Origin: Azospirillum oryzae
GTDB taxonomy: Bacteria > Pseudomonadota > Alphaproteobacteria > Azospirillales > Azospirillaceae
Assembly (NCBI RefSeq): GCF_900177515.1
Contig: NZ_FXAK01000007.1
Span: 1,162,501-1,226,500 of the forward strand
Direction: 5' to 3'
Length of the DNA stretch: 64,000 bases
The notes under the pieces are model-generated. The model worked only from the letters and a program-made list of their open reading frames with translations. It was not told the origin of the DNA and did no database searches. Of the stretch, positions 25,503-34,162 are shown piece by piece; the first letter of the stretch is position 1; the number at the start of each line of letters is the position of its first letter. A program made the translations under genes and the position numbers.

Positions 25503-27728
25503 TCACCCCACCGCCTGTTCGATCAGCCGGTTCGCCAGCGTCACCTTCTGCGCCAGCGTCGTCGCCAGGATGCGGTGCAGGACCAGCGCCAGCTCCGGAT
25601 CCTCGCGCTCCAGCCGGGCGAGCGTCGCGGCGGTCAGGCGGTGGATGGTGGCGGGGGTTTCCACCACCACGTCGGCGCCGCGGGTCTGGTTCAGCAGCAG
25701 GGCGATCTCGCCCACCACCGCCCCGGCGGTCATGGTGCGCAGCCGCAGGCTCCGGCCGTCGGGCAGGGCGATCTGCACCTTCACCCGGCCGCACCCGATG
25801 ATGAAGACGTCGCTCGCCGCCTCGCCGGCGCGGATCAGCAGCTCGTCCGGCTGCAGATGCAGGGTGTCCAGTGCCGCCACCGCATCGCCCAGCCGGGGGT
25901 GCGGGCCGGTCATCGCCTCCAGATGGCGCAGCAGCGGCGCGTCGGCCCCCGCCGCTCCGCCGCCCCGCCCGCTCTCGGCCAGCAGCGCCTCCTCGCAGGA
26001 TTCCAGCGCATGATCCAGGTCGGGCGCTCGGCGCAGCACCGGGTCGGCATCAGGGTCCAGGCCGCAGTTGCGGAAGGCGTCCTCCACCGCCCCGGGCAGG
26101 GCGCTCAGCACCAGGACGGCGCCGGCCGCCTCCATCAGGTTGCGGATGCGGCGGAACACCCCGGCCGCCGCCGAATCCATGCCCTTGATGTGGCGGAAAT
26201 CGATGACCAGAAAGCGCAGCGGCGGCTCGCCGGTCCGCTCCAGCCGGTCGCGGATCGGGGCGACGATCTGCTCGGCGGTGCCGAAGAACAGATAGCCCTG
26301 AAGCTGCATCGCCTCGATCGCCGCCCCGGCGCCGGACAGATGCAGGCTGGCCGCCGGACTGCGGTCGACCCGGCTGCGCAGTTCCGCCCCGCTGTTCCGG
26401 CCGCGGATCACCGGCAGCCGGGAATAGCTGTAGACGAACATCGCCAGCGACACCGCCAACCCCAGCGCCAGCCCCTCCATGAAGCCGATCCCGGCGATCG
26501 CCAGCACCACGGCCAGCACGATCAGCCACTCCGTCCGCGGCAGCCGGCGGCGCGCGTCGATCAGCCACTCCTGCAACAGCTCGACGCCCAGGAACAGGAT
26601 CAGCCCGGCGGTCAGGAACACCGGCGTCACCGACACCAGCCATCCCGCAACCGCCAGCCCGCCCAGGATCACCGCCGCCGTCGCCAGCCCGGCGCCGCGG
26701 CCGGTGGCGCCCAGCCGCCCGGCCAGCAGGGTCATGCCCAGTCCGACATAGCCCGACGGCCCGCCCAGCGCCCCCGCCAGCAGGTTGGCAGCCCCGGTGC
26801 AGCGCAACTCGGCATCCGCGTCGATGTCGCGGCCCTGCGCCAGCTCGATCCCGCTGACATTCAACAGAAGCCCCAGCATGCCCAGCACCGCCACCGAGAC
26901 CATGGCGGGCAGCGCGTCCAGCACCCGGCCCCAATCGGCCAGCGCCAGCACCTCGGTCGGAACCGGCAGGCTGAACCCGCCATCACCGGCCACGGCGGGC
27001 AGCCAGCCCAGGCCGCGCGCCTGCTCCACCGACAACCCCAGCAGGGGCAGGGCGGCATGAAACGCCAGCGCCGCCGCCAGCAGGACCAGCGGCATGGCGA
27101 ACGGGCTGTCGCTCCGCCGCATCACCAGGATCAGCAGAACCGCCAGCCCCACCGCCGCCGCCGCGGTAACGCCCACCGCCGGCGTGGACAACTCCGCCAA
27201 GCCGGCGCTCAAGCCATGCCGGCCGCTGACCATCGCCAGCGCGCCCTCCACCAGCAGCCAGCCCGACCCGGCCAGGAACCCCGCCACCACCGGATAGGGG
27301 AAGAAGCGCACCAGCCGGCCCATCCGCAGCCGTCCCACCATCCAGAACAGCAGCCCGCTCACCAGCGTGCTGCCGCCCAGGATGGCGAAGGCCGTCGCCA
27401 CCCGCACCCCCTCCGGCGCGCCCTGCAGGTCCGCCGCCATGGTCGCCACGGTGGCGGCGAGGATGGCGACCCCGGTCTCCTGCACCAGTGCGACGGAGTT
27501 CGGCTGCGTGCTGCGCAGGGCGACGAGCAGGGCCAGGATGGCGGCGCTCAACAGGACCACGCCGACCCCGGCGCCAAGGCCCGCCGCCAGCGGCCCGGTG
27601 AACAGCAGCGCGGCGATGGCAAGCCCATTGCCCAGATTGTCGATGCCCGCGATCAGCCCGATCATCGCCGATGCGGCCAGGGTCCGGCCACGGCCGGCGG
27701 AGGGCTTCCGATTTGGGGCGTCGCTCAT
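25503..27728 (-). CDS. SulP anion transporter with STAS and cyclic-nucleotide-binding domains (741 aa)
   Basis: A predicted inner-membrane anion transporter. About ten or more hydrophobic segments fill residues 15-430, with the SulP F-F-P-Y-P-V-V-A-G-F-L-A-G block near 155. Residues about 440-560 form a STAS domain (L-V-I-D-F-R-H-I-K-G-M-D-S). Residues about 615-720 resemble a cNMP-binding barrel (D-V-F-I-I-G-C-G-R-V and G-A-V-V-G-E-I-A). The fusion suggests that transport responds to a cytoplasmic ligand. ATG 27728 is chosen as the first Met near the hydrophobic core; the Shine-Dalgarno is weak. The substrate is unknown. Confidence 0.85.
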   Translation of the reverse strand: MSDAPNRKPSAGRGRTLAASAMIGLIAGIDNLGNGLAIAALLFTGPLAAGLGAGVGVVLLSAAILALLVALRSTQPNSVALVQETGVAILAATVATMAADLQGAPEGVRVATAFAILGGSTLVSGLLFWMVGRLRMGRLVRFFPYPVVAGFLAGSGWLLVEGALAMVSGRHGLSAGLAELSTPAVGVTAAAAVGLAVLLILVMRRSDSPFAMPLVLLAAALAFHAALPLLGLSVEQARGLGWLPAVAGDGGFSLPVPTEVLALADWGRVLDALPAMVSVAVLGMLGLLLNVSGIELAQGRDIDADAELRCTGAANLLAGALGGPSGYVGLGMTLLAGRLGATGRGAGLATAAVILGGLAVAGWLVSVTPVFLTAGLILFLGVELLQEWLIDARRRLPRTEWLIVLAVVLAIAGIGFMEGLALGLAVSLAMFVYSYSRLPVIRGRNSGAELRSRVDRSPAASLHLSGAGAAIEAMQLQGYLFFGTAEQIVAPIRDRLERTGEPPLRFLVIDFRHIKGMDSAAAGVFRRIRNLMEAAGAVLVLSALPGAVEDAFRNCGLDPDADPVLRRAPDLDHALESCEEALLAESGRGGGAAGADAPLLRHLEAMTGPHPRLGDAVAALDTLHLQPDELLIRAGEAASDVFIIGCGRVKVQIALPDGRSLRLRTMTAGAVVGEIALLLNQTRGADVVVETPATIHRLTAATLARLEREDPELALVLHRILATTLAQKVTLANRLIEQAVG

Positions 27729-27989
27729 GATGTCGCGTCGAATCCGGATGCTTGGAACGGATTTCCGGTACGGCGGCGGATCGCCGTCACAGGCGCGGTA
27801 GTGAGCGGAAATTCGGCCGCTCAGGCAAGCATTAAGCGGTGATGAATTGTACTGCGCCACTCAGCATTGCAGCAGATCGCATCCCGCCGCCATCGCGGCC
27901 CGCCATATGAAAAACGTGCATAAATGTTGAAAACTTCAATTATCAGGAATCATATCGGCTCCCATAAGTCTTTTCAGATGGAGCATTTC

Positions 27990-30101
27990 ATGAGGCATAC
28001 ATATTTGATCGGCCTGCTGCTGCCCCTTGCGCTGGGCGCTGCACCGTCCGTCCTGGCGGCAACCGCGGCGGCGAAGGACAACCCGGAACCGGCCGGCGAG
28101 GCGTTCGGCAATCCGCCGGTGCTGACCAATTCCGAATCGCCGCGCGTCGGCTCGCTGCTGATGCGCCAGCCGCAGGCGACCGCCCGTCCTCACACCGGGC
28201 AGGCGCGCAATTACGACCTGTTCGTCTCCTTCACCGACGGCTACATCCGCAACCCGGCCCAGGGCCGTCCGGACGCCGTGCGGCTGCGCAGCTACCGCGG
28301 CACCAACGTCGACCCCGCCCATCCCTATGTCGCGCCGACCATCGAAGCGACGCCGGGCGACACCGTCCGCATCAAGCTGCACAACCAGCTGCCGGACGAT
28401 CCGAACTGCGCCAACCAGGCGGCGGCGGACATCAACACGCCGCACTGCTTCAACGGCACCAATCTGCACAGCCACGGCGTCTGGGTCAGCCCGACCGGCA
28501 ACAGCGACAATGTACTGGTGTCGATCAATCCCGGCGTCGATTTCGAATATGAATACAACATCCCGGCCGACCATCCGGCCGGCACCTTCTGGTACCACCC
28601 GCACCGTCACGGCTCGACCGCCCTGCAGGTCGGCAGCGGCATGGCCGGCGCGCTGATCATCCGCGGCGACCGCCCGCCGACCCCCGACGCCAACGGCGAC
28701 CTCGACACCCTGCTGAAAAGCCCCAAGGGCGTGCCGATGACCGAGCGGGTCCTGCTGTTCGAGCAGATCCCCTACGCCTGCACCAAGGACGGCAAGCTGA
28801 AATACCAGGCCGATGGCAAGACCATCGACTGGAGCTGCGCGCCGGGCGAGGTCGGGGAGATCGTGTCCTACAACCAGTTCGCGCCGGGCACCTGGGAGCA
28901 GTCCGGGCGATTCACCACCGTCAACGGCCGCGTGCGCCCGATGTTCGCCAATGCGAAGACCGGGCAGGCCGAACGCTGGCGCCTGATCCATGGCGGCGTC
29001 CGCTCCCCCATCACGGTGGAATTCCGCAAGCTGGACCCCACCGGCTTCTTCCAGGCCGAAAAGACGCTGTCGGCCGCCGACCAGGACCGCTTCGCCAAGG
29101 AACGCTGCACCGGACAGCCGGTCCCCTACATCCTGGCGGCCTCCGACGGTCTGACCATGACCGAAGGGCAGGTGCGCACCAGCGTGCCGATGCAGCCGGG
29201 CTATCGTGACGACCTGCTGGTCAACTTCCCCGAACCCGGCATCTACTGCGTCGTCAACAAGCCGGCGGCGGCCAATTCCAGCCCGGACCAGACCGCCACC
29301 TCCACCGGCGTGCTCGGCTTCGTCCGCGTGAAGGGCGACCGCGTGGTCAAGGACCCGGTGAAGGAGACCATCCGCCAGTTGGCGGTCAACGCGACGAAAT
29401 ACGCGCCGTCGGTCGCCAAGGAGGTCATCGACGGGCTGACCGCCCGCTGCTTCGGGAAGACCATGGTCGACACCCCCTATTGCCCGCGCTTCAGCAAATT
29501 CACCGCCCACCGGCCGATCACCGAGCATGAGGTGATGCACCAGCCCAAGCAGGAACTGACCTTCTTCATCAACCTGCCGCCGGAAGGGGGCAAGCGCACC
29601 AACCCGCTGTTCCAGGTCGCCGACAGCTTCCAGGTGGTCGAGAATCCCGACGGCACCTATGGTCCGAAGGGCGCCGCCGCCTACCAGCCGAGCGTGGTCA
29701 ACCGGCCGGTGATCCTGGGCACCGCCCAGCAGTGGGAACTGGCCTCCTACTTCGTCAGCCATCCCTTCCACATCCACGTCAACCCGTTCGAGATCATCTC
29801 GGTCATCGGTCCCGATGGGCGTGACGTCAGCGAACCCGGCTCGGGCGATCCGGACTATGCCGGCATGAAGGGCGTGTGGAAGGACACCATCTGGGTGAAG
29901 AGCGACAACAGCAGCGCGCTCACCACCGCCCAGCCGCCCAAGGGCGTCTATAAGGTGACCGTCCGCACCCGCTACGAGCGTTTCATCGGCGAGTATGTGC
30001 TGCACTGCCACATCCTCGACCACGAGGACCAGGGCATGATGCAGAATGTCAGCATCGGCGTGCCGGATGGCCGCGGCGGCGTCGCCGGGGCCCACCACTG
30101 A
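27990..30101 (+). CDS. Laccase-like multicopper oxidase, large form (703 aa)
   Basis: A second, structurally different multicopper oxidase. A Sec-type signal peptide fits residues 1-22, ending near V-L-A-A-T. Copper motifs are N-L-H-S-H-G near residue 160, F-W-Y-H-P-H-R-H-G near 203, H-P-F-H-I-H near 592, and L-H-C-H-I-L-D-H-E-D-Q-G-M-M near 671, so types 1, 2 and 3 sites are complete. The length exceeds CopA or CueO because of inserts, several with paired cysteines. ATG 27990 follows GGAG by 6 bases; ATG 27978 is an alternative. It is transcribed divergently from the SulP gene. Substrate unknown. Confidence 0.88.
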   Translation: MRHTYLIGLLLPLALGAAPSVLAATAAAKDNPEPAGEAFGNPPVLTNSESPRVGSLLMRQPQATARPHTGQARNYDLFVSFTDGYIRNPAQGRPDAVRLRSYRGTNVDPAHPYVAPTIEATPGDTVRIKLHNQLPDDPNCANQAAADINTPHCFNGTNLHSHGVWVSPTGNSDNVLVSINPGVDFEYEYNIPADHPAGTFWYHPHRHGSTALQVGSGMAGALIIRGDRPPTPDANGDLDTLLKSPKGVPMTERVLLFEQIPYACTKDGKLKYQADGKTIDWSCAPGEVGEIVSYNQFAPGTWEQSGRFTTVNGRVRPMFANAKTGQAERWRLIHGGVRSPITVEFRKLDPTGFFQAEKTLSAADQDRFAKERCTGQPVPYILAASDGLTMTEGQVRTSVPMQPGYRDDLLVNFPEPGIYCVVNKPAAANSSPDQTATSTGVLGFVRVKGDRVVKDPVKETIRQLAVNATKYAPSVAKEVIDGLTARCFGKTMVDTPYCPRFSKFTAHRPITEHEVMHQPKQELTFFINLPPEGGKRTNPLFQVADSFQVVENPDGTYGPKGAAAYQPSVVNRPVILGTAQQWELASYFVSHPFHIHVNPFEIISVIGPDGRDVSEPGSGDPDYAGMKGVWKDTIWVKSDNSSALTTAQPPKGVYKVTVRTRYERFIGEYVLHCHILDHEDQGMMQNVSIGVPDGRGGVAGAHH

Positions 30102-30107
30102 CCGGTC

Positions 30108-30148
30108 GCGCACTCCCTGCCCCGACAAGTCGGGGGCGGGGAGTGCGC
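30108..30148 (+). terminator. Strong hairpin after the laccase-like gene
   Basis: GCGCACTCC at the left pairs perfectly with GGAGTGCGC at the right, with further C/G pairing inside around an AAGT loop. No T-tract follows, so a Rho-independent role is probable but not certain. It begins 6 bases after the stop. Confidence 0.55.
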
Positions 30149-30239
30149 TCCGCCCGTTGCTGCGATCCGTCGCTGCCTCCAACCATTGAAAAAGGCCCCT
30201 GTTTGCGTCTACGGTCGCGCGTCCCCTTGGAGTGAGTGC

Positions 30240-31685
30240 ATGCGCGATATCACCCCCGTCACGGTCGCACGCGGCGACGGCATCGGCCCAGAGATCACGG
30301 ACGCGGTGCTATATGTGATGAACGCGGCCGGCGCGCGGCTGAAGGTGGAAGAGGTTCCGGCCGGCGAGGCCGTCTACAAGCGGGGCCATCCCGGTGGGCT
30401 GGATGCCGCCGGCTGGGGATCGATCCGCCGCACGCGGGTCTTCCTCAAAGGGCCGATCACCATGCCCCAGGGATACGGCAACAAGTCGCTGAATGTCGTC
30501 GCCCGCACCACGCTGGGCCTGTTCGCCAACGTCCGTCCCTGCGTGTCCTACCATCCCTATGTGCGGACCCGGCACCCGCGCATGGACGTGGTCATCATCC
30601 GAGAGAACGAGGAAGACCTCTACGCCGGGATCGAGCATCGCCAGACCGACGACGTGATCCAGTCGGTGAAGCTGATCTCGCGGCCGGGGTCGGAGCGAAT
30701 CGTCCGCTACGCCTTCGACTTCGCCCGCTCCAACCACCGGCAAAAGGTGACGGCCTTCGTCAAGGACAACGTCATGAAGATGACGGACGGGCTGTTCCTG
30801 AAAATCTTCTACGAGATCGCGGCCGATTATCCGGAGATCAAGGCCGACCACATGATCGTCGACATCGGCGCCGCCCGGCTGGCGGACCAGCCGGAGCGCT
30901 TCGACGTCATCGTCACCCTGAACCTCTATGGCGACATCGTCTCCGACATCGCCGCCCAGCTGACCGGCTCGGTCGGGCTGGCCGGCTCCGCCAACATCGG
31001 CGAGACCTGTGCCATGTTCGAGGCGATCCACGGCTCCGCCCCGATGATCGCCGGACAGGGCATCGCCAACCCGTCCGGCCTGCTGATGGCCGCGGTGATG
31101 ATGCTGGTCCATATCGGTCAGGGCGACATCGCCGCGCGCATCCACAATGCGTGGCTGAAGACCATCGAGGACGGCATCCACACCGCCGACATCTATGCCC
31201 GCGGGCTGGGGCGCGTGCGTGCCGGCACCGCCGCCTTCGCCGAGGCGGTGGTGGAGCGGCTGGGCCAGACCCCGGTCACCATGCCGCCGGTCGGCTATTC
31301 GACCGCCCGCCCGGCTTACGACGGCATCAACCGGCTGGCCCCGCGCGTGCGTGCGCTGAAGGAGCTGGTCGGCGTCGACGTCTTCCTGCAATGGTCCGGC
31401 GGCCTGCCCGACGATCTGGCGGAGCTGGTGCTGCCGCTGTCGACCGACGCATTGAAGCTGACCAGCATCTCCAACCGCTCGCAACGGGTCTGGCCGGACG
31501 GCAACGCCGACGTCTTCTGCACCGACCATTGGCGCTGCCGCTTCCTGTCGCAGCACGGACCAGTGCAGCATGGCGCCATCGTCGAACTGCTGGGCCGGCT
31601 GGCCGCCGCGGGAATCGACTTCACCCAGACCGAGAATCTCAGCAATTTCGACGGCAAGGCCGGCTTTTCCTCGCCGGGCCTGTGA
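30240..31685 (+). CDS. Isocitrate dehydrogenase, Thermus/Rickettsia-type long form (481 aa)
   Basis: A beta-decarboxylating dehydrogenase converting isocitrate to 2-oxoglutarate. Features are G-D-G-I-G-P-E-I near residue 12, R-E-N-E-E-D-L-Y-A-G-I-E near 121, K-D-N-V-M-K-M-T-D near 176, the catalytic D-I-V-S-D region, and H-G-S-A-P-M-I-A-G-Q-G near 264. About 150 residues of C-terminal extension distinguish it from isopropylmalate dehydrogenase and match the long isocitrate dehydrogenases. At the cofactor site M-I replaces the Lys-Tyr of NADP enzymes, so NAD is more likely (inference). ATG 30240 follows GGAG by 8 bases. Confidence 0.82.
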   Translation: MRDITPVTVARGDGIGPEITDAVLYVMNAAGARLKVEEVPAGEAVYKRGHPGGLDAAGWGSIRRTRVFLKGPITMPQGYGNKSLNVVARTTLGLFANVRPCVSYHPYVRTRHPRMDVVIIRENEEDLYAGIEHRQTDDVIQSVKLISRPGSERIVRYAFDFARSNHRQKVTAFVKDNVMKMTDGLFLKIFYEIAADYPEIKADHMIVDIGAARLADQPERFDVIVTLNLYGDIVSDIAAQLTGSVGLAGSANIGETCAMFEAIHGSAPMIAGQGIANPSGLLMAAVMMLVHIGQGDIAARIHNAWLKTIEDGIHTADIYARGLGRVRAGTAAFAEAVVERLGQTPVTMPPVGYSTARPAYDGINRLAPRVRALKELVGVDVFLQWSGGLPDDLAELVLPLSTDALKLTSISNRSQRVWPDGNADVFCTDHWRCRFLSQHGPVQHGAIVELLGRLAAAGIDFTQTENLSNFDGKAGFSSPGL

Positions 31686-31727
31686 ACCCATGGCCGCGGT
31701 GGGAATAAAGTGGCAGGGCAGGGCGTC

Positions 31728-32279
31728 ATGACAGGTGACGACGCCTTGCCCGGACCCGACATGACCCCGCCAGACATCGACGACCGCGCCATCGCCGCCC
31801 ATGTGCCGCGGCTTCGGCGCTATGCGACCGCCCTGGTGGGCAACCGGTTCGACGCCGACGACCTCGTGCAGGACTGTGTGGAAAAGGCGCTGGCCAACCG
31901 CCATACCTTGCGCGACCCGTCGAAGCTCGGCGGCTGGCTGATGACGATCTTGCACAACCTGCACATCTCCGGCCAGCGCGGCCGGCGCCGTCGCGGCGCC
32001 GAGGTGCCGGTGGAGGATCTGGCCGACGATCTGGCGCTCAGCGCCCCTCCCTCCGACCGCGGGGCGGTGCGCGACTTCGTCCGCGCCTTCGCCCAGCTGA
32101 CCGACGAGCACCGCACCATCCTGCTGCTGACGGGAATGGAAGGGCTGTCCTACCGGGAGGTGGCGGAGGTTCTGGAACTGCCGATCGGAACGGTGATGTC
32201 GCGGCTGGCCCGGGCGCGCGAAAAATTGAGGGTCCTGCTGGACGGTGGAACCCAGCAGGTCGTCAGGAGGATCAAGTGA
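31728..32279 (+). CDS. ECF-family RNA polymerase sigma factor (183 aa)
   Basis: Region 2 (R-R-Y-A-T-A-L-V-G-N then D-A-D-D-L-V-Q-D-C-V near residue 42) and region 4 (S-Y-R-E-V-A-E-V-L with G-T-V-M-S-R-L near 140-160) give a complete group IV sigma factor. ATG 31728 is preferred, but an in-frame GTG at 31710 with GGGAATAAA before it is possible. Its stop overlaps the start of the anti-sigma gene by one base, so the two form one operon. It probably autoregulates; no clear autoregulatory promoter was seen in the short gap after the dehydrogenase gene. Confidence 0.9.
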   Translation: MTGDDALPGPDMTPPDIDDRAIAAHVPRLRRYATALVGNRFDADDLVQDCVEKALANRHTLRDPSKLGGWLMTILHNLHISGQRGRRRRGAEVPVEDLADDLALSAPPSDRGAVRDFVRAFAQLTDEHRTILLLTGMEGLSYREVAEVLELPIGTVMSRLARAREKLRVLLDGGTQQVVRRIK

Positions 32280-33079
32280 TGAGCGGCACCAGCAATCCCG
32301 TGACCGAGGCCGAGCTTCATGCCTGGCTGGACGGCGAGTTGCCGGAGGAACGGCTGGCCGATGTCGAGCGCCACCTCGCCGACAATCCCGAGGTCGCCCA
32401 GCGCTTCGACCGCTACCGTGCCCAGCGGTCGCTGCTGGGCCAGAGCTTCGGTCCGCTGATCGACCAGCCGCTGCCCGACCGCCTGACCCCGCCCTTCACC
32501 GCCCGCGACCATGCCGCTCCGGTCCCGCACCGCTGGGGCAGGGGGGCTTGGTGGGGGGCGGCGATCGCCGCCTCCCTCCTGATGTTCGTCGCCGGCGGGG
32601 CCGGCGGCTGGCTGCTGCGCGACCGCGTCGGCTGGCGGGCCGAGCCCTTGACCGCCGCCTTCATCGCCGACGCCGTCGCCGCCCATCGCGTCTTCTCCGT
32701 CGAGGTTCGCCATCCGGTCGAGATCGGCGTCGATGAGGAGGCTCATTTGGTGAACTGGCTGTCCAAGCGGCTGGGCAAGAACATGCGTTGCCCAAAAGTC
32801 ACAAGAGGGGGCTACCAGCTGATCGGCGGGCGGCTTTTGGCCGATTCCGCTGGACCTGTTGCAATGTACATGTACGAGGATGCGGCCGGGCGTCGCATCA
32901 CGTTGTATATCCGCCCCTCTCCCAACACCTCCGGTTCAGCGTTCCGCTTCGCCCAGGATGGCGGTGTGCGCGCTTTGTATTGGCAGGACAATGGGTTGGC
33001 GCTGGCCGTCGCCGGAGAGGCCGATCGGGATACCCTGTCCGGCGTCGCCGAGGAGGTTTATGGCGCGCTGAATTCATGA
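32279..33079 (+). CDS. Membrane-anchored anti-sigma factor (266 aa)
   Basis: The N-terminal A-E-L-H-A-W-L-D-G-E-L then D-V-E-R-H-L-A-D-N block is the anti-sigma domain that binds the sigma factor. A single membrane span lies at about residues 97-115 (W-W-G-A-A-I-A-A-S-L-L), and the remaining 150 residues are periplasmic. No zinc-binding H-x-x-x-C-x-x-C is present, so it is not a ZAS-type redox sensor. AGGAGG lies 8 bases before ATG 32279, which overlaps the sigma stop. The inducing signal is unknown. Confidence 0.85.
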   Translation: MSGTSNPVTEAELHAWLDGELPEERLADVERHLADNPEVAQRFDRYRAQRSLLGQSFGPLIDQPLPDRLTPPFTARDHAAPVPHRWGRGAWWGAAIAASLLMFVAGGAGGWLLRDRVGWRAEPLTAAFIADAVAAHRVFSVEVRHPVEIGVDEEAHLVNWLSKRLGKNMRCPKVTRGGYQLIGGRLLADSAGPVAMYMYEDAAGRRITLYIRPSPNTSGSAFRFAQDGGVRALYWQDNGLALAVAGEADRDTLSGVAEEVYGALNS

Positions 33080-33253
33080 GTCTGCCCACGGACTTATCAA
33101 CAGGAATGTTGCCGCGCCCCCCTATCGTCCGCGGCCGTCATCTGGTAGCTTCCTCACCGGCTGGCACAAAATGTTGCGGCTTATGGAAAACGGCACTAGA
33201 CCGTGACCTGTTTGCCACAACATAACCGGACACCGGATCGGGAGTACTCGGGG

Positions 33254-33622
33254 ATGAGTTGGACGGACGAGCGGATTCAACAGCTCAAGGATCTCTGGTC
33301 CCAGGGGTTGAGCGCGAGCGAGATCGCCGACATTCTGGGAGACATCACCCGCAACGCGGTCATCGGCAAGGCCCATCGCCTGGGTTTGTCGGGCCGGCCG
33401 TCGCCCATCAAGAAGAAGCCGACGCGCGGCGCCACCATCCTTGCTCTGACGGAGCGGATGTGCAAATGGCCGGTCGGCGACCCCAAGCACCAGGATTTCC
33501 ATTTCTGCGGCAAGAACGCCTTGCCCGGCATGCCCTATTGCGCGGAACATGCGGCAATGGCCTATCAGCCGGCATCGGGCGGCAAGAAGCGCGAGGAAGA
33601 CCGCAACGTCGGCGCCGCCTGA
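33254..33622 (+). CDS. gcrA: GcrA cell cycle regulator (122 aa)
   Basis: GcrA is an alphaproteobacterial transcription factor that works with sigma-70 at CcrM-methylated promoters. The N-terminus is the highly conserved M-S-W-T-D-E-R-I-x-x-L-K-x-L-W DNA-binding domain, followed by S-A-S-E-I-A-D-I-L and a basic linker. The C-terminal C-K-W-P-V-G-D-P with F-H-F-C-G and P-Y-C-x-x-H binds sigma. The protein is shorter than Caulobacter GcrA because the middle linker is short. ATG 33254 is used because homology begins exactly there. A strong terminator follows. Confidence 0.93.
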   Translation: MSWTDERIQQLKDLWSQGLSASEIADILGDITRNAVIGKAHRLGLSGRPSPIKKKPTRGATILALTERMCKWPVGDPKHQDFHFCGKNALPGMPYCAEHAAMAYQPASGGKKREEDRNVGAA

Positions 33623-33640
33623 CCGGTCGACAAGCCATTC

Positions 33641-33677
33641 AAAAAAGCCCGCTCTCGGGGGAGAGGCGGGCTTTTTT
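33641..33677. terminator. Bidirectional terminator between gcrA and nfeD
   Basis: AAAAAAGCCCGCTCTC pairs with GAGAGGCGGGCTTTTTT around GGGG, with one bulged base. A and T tracts on both sides make it a terminator in either direction, fitting the convergent genes. Confidence 0.9.
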
Positions 33678-33714
33678 GTTGCCTGAATCTTGGATCGGCC
33701 GAGCCGCGAGCGCC

Positions 33715-34158
33715 TTACCGCCCTTCCGCCGCATCGCGCAGCACCAGCACCATCCCCTTGTGTCCGGCGACAAGCATCGCCGCACCTGCCGGCCGGTCCG
33801 GTCCCTCGACCGACCACAGTGTGTCGCCGACGAACACCCGTCCATGTCCGTTGACAATCGGCTCGCTCAGCGTCACCGCCCGTCCGACGAGTTGGCCAGC
33901 GCGGTCGTTGATCCGCGCAGCATTGCCTTCCACCGATGCGTTGCGGCGGCGTGAAAGGACGATGGCGACGCCAACCGCCGCACCGGCGGCAATGGTGAAG
34001 AAGCCAGCCTCGTTGATCAGTCCCCAATCGTGCCACAACGCCGTCACCAGCCCGGTCAGCAGCGCGGCTCCGCCGAACCAGACCAGGAAAATGCCGGGGA
34101 TCACCAGTTCCGCCGCGATCAGCACGGCACCCAGCGCTCCCCACAACAGAGGCGACAT
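33715..34158 (-). CDS. NfeD family membrane protein (147 aa)
   Basis: Two or three hydrophobic helices fill residues 1-70 and an OB-fold-like domain (G-Q-L-V-G-R-A-V-T-L then G-R-V-F-V-G-D-T-L-W) fills the rest, which is the short NfeD architecture. The family partners SPFH proteins in the membrane. ATG 34158 follows GGGGAG by 7 bases; an in-frame ATG at 34173 has no site. It starts 4 bases after the SPFH gene ends, so both are co-transcribed. Confidence 0.88.
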   Translation of the reverse strand: MSPLLWGALGAVLIAAELVIPGIFLVWFGGAALLTGLVTALWHDWGLINEAGFFTIAAGAAVGVAIVLSRRRNASVEGNAARINDRAGQLVGRAVTLSEPIVNGHGRVFVGDTLWSVEGPDRPAGAAMLVAGHKGMVLVLRDAAEGR

Positions 34159-34162
34159 TCGC

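Noticed and set aside
25110..27842. Plus-strand open frame of about 900 codons over the SulP gene
   Set aside because: Low-complexity Gln/Arg/Pro-rich translation, with no ribosome-binding site; the minus-strand transporter is well supported.
27927..27939. TTGAA-AAC-TTCAA palindrome before the laccase-like gene
   Set aside because: Five-base arms in an AT-rich stretch are too short to distinguish from chance.
33162..33177. Sigma-54-like TGGCAC...TTGC upstream of gcrA
   Set aside because: The GG and GC doublets are 11 bases apart instead of 10, and sigma-54 promoters do not tolerate this; GcrA is normally transcribed by sigma-70.
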